In this document: in pieces, positions 38,901-38,932 of the stretch
Position numbering within the stretch: position 1 is the first letter of the stretch
Layout: each line of letters opens with the position of its first letter
Source: Pelagibacterium lentulum
GTDB lineage: Bacteria; Pseudomonadota; Alphaproteobacteria; Rhizobiales; Devosiaceae
Length of the DNA: 38,932 nucleotides
Direction of reading: 5' to 3'
Assembly (NCBI RefSeq): GCF_003992625.1
Contig: NZ_RZMW01000011.1
Location: 1 to 38,932, forward strand
Made by a program: the position numbers and the translations under genes
Notes under the pieces: model-generated
Seen by the model: only the letters and a program-made list of their open reading frames with translations
Told to the model about the DNA's origin: nothing
Databases searched by the model: none

Positions 38901-38932
38901 GCCTACTCGGGAACCCGTCGCCTAACATCCAA
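35910..38932 (+). CDS. gpJ-like tail-tip/host-specificity protein (3' cut by window end)
   Basis: The frame is open for 1007 codons to the window end with no stop. The N-terminus (APIAAALIGGGFATQLLVGT) is the hydrophobic lead typical of these proteins, ending APKPPKQVDPG. Next come hub-like domains (ITVDMEPAAVLEEIARSSMG; ANPYVIAYNAAFMG) and fibronectin-like regions, then a helical and fibre-like C-terminal part (FIDNLQVGWAAIENAVVNNL; IGDLAVTRIKLEEGS). It should form the tip that contacts the host receptor. Confidence 0.88.
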   Translation, partial: MPFLAPIAAALIGGGFATQLLVGTAFAVGGALLSQAMAPKPPKQVDPGVSLNLRLGGNEPLSFLVGTTAVAGHRVYAGTWGQVGETPNAYLVDVLEIANLPVDGYNGVFVNGEWGTIRWNEPHSEFGYPVNQGRKGGKDHLWVKFYDGRQTVPDAYLRNRFGNHPDRPYTEDMVGRGNAYVIVTVRYNRELWQNGAPSILSEVRGLRCYDLRKDSTVGGSGAHRRNNPETWEWTANPYVIAYNAAFMGVYFGSEWVWGLQNLPALRLPQSAWIAAMNEADRTLAAWDNQKQFTIGGEITVDMEPAAVLEEIARSSMGRFIESAGSYKPRCGAPGTSVWSFGEGELLITDPRTITPFPGLENTHNYVEVSYSEPGEAWGPKAAPAQTNAAYVTADGNRKLSAGLNLPMVNRNEQAQRLAYSYLEDGRRFRMFQASFHPITWLLEPGDVIDGTILSEGYNGKQFEILEMSGRRTFVQTMTLREIDPSDFDPPASAKQPWSVGPIHTIYPPAQPATGVSFAPYIFFDNEANARRPGIEAFYQGGMDDIEYFRVQVRWPGSELPFFDGEFAYRDDIVGTASQPIFSTSFVPNADLEVRGKYVPFSARETDWTSWLAVPTPDIKLGPLDVIYGDIDLDELGKQVEGLLDWMGGNIRDVIEQAQAQAVLTGDQELANAMQFDELRRSLGTVVGDLSATFEETITTAIIPMNGRLVALADALTELSAADAGDISSARIRFTAMSGPSGYARVGIETRFDVANTGDYRLAGSYWDTPNDPQLPTRRVEIAEQFIIAESAAAAGSQPFIFEGGNLRVPNAYIWGLTAVNIETASIAADLGFIQTLTSEQAFIDNLQVGWAAIENAVVNNLVVNAAMIGDLAVTRIKLEEGSVTDVYKAGPTSGSMSAPGTITLNSQTINVGAGDLISAGAVVVGFGGGNVSNGGFRMFIEMVAGGDVYVIGEGTSASWTNQSERNAAPEPYASGLALSPITGNVTIRSRIQLFGSIAYSGTRRLTS

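Overview
The window is most of a lambda-type siphovirus genome, very probably a prophage, from an alphaproteobacterium. The host group is inferred from a GcrA-type cell-cycle regulator, from the style of the packaging and head genes (DUF1073-type portal, DUF2213 protein, Mu F-like protein) and from GC-rich codon use; Hyphomicrobiales (Devosia/Mesorhizobium-like) would fit, but the genus cannot be read from the sequence. No integrase or att site lies in the window, and both ends are cut: the left edge is the outer end of an insertion sequence and the right edge falls inside the tail-tip gene.

Layout. 1-2499: a complete-looking IS21-family element (istA, istB, nested terminal repeats) inserted about ten codons into a leftward phage gene. 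2500-3940: a leftward early operon of small genes, driven from a candidate pL at 4008-4036. 3941-4318: control region with operator-like palindromes and four hairpins. 4319-6231: leftward lysogenic operon in which the CI-type repressor is followed by a lipoprotein gene and a membrane-anchored protein gene. 6232-6315: immunity region with pR; its operator palindrome exactly fills the -35/-10 spacer, as at pL. 6316-18853: rightward early operon of tightly coupled genes: Cro-like protein, many small proteins, a RuvC-like resolvase, three methyltransferases, a GcrA homologue and a primase-helicase. 18854-19574: mostly non-coding, with a hairpin, a Met-type (CAT) tRNA and a 47-residue membrane protein gene. 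19575-28566: terminase, portal, DUF2213 protein with a nested scaffold start, decoration and major capsid proteins, connectors. 28778-38932: tail terminator, tube, G/GT chaperones with a -1 frameshift signal, tape measure, tail-tip proteins and a gpJ-like protein running off the end.

How it works together. Two divergent early promoters share one operator design and should be silenced together by CI. The rightward operon replicates and modifies DNA and may touch host cell-cycle control; the late genes build a siphovirus particle with a tail of roughly 125 nm (834-residue tape measure). Interspersed leftward genes look like lysogen-expressed cargo: a lipoprotein, two membrane-anchored proteins, a secreted protein and two or three small cytosolic proteins. 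Five of them share an unusually G-rich ribosome-binding leader. The most interesting material is this envelope-directed cargo set, the matched pL/pR operators, the tripartite frameshift signal, the nested scaffold start, the initiator-like tRNA and the GcrA/methyltransferase group.
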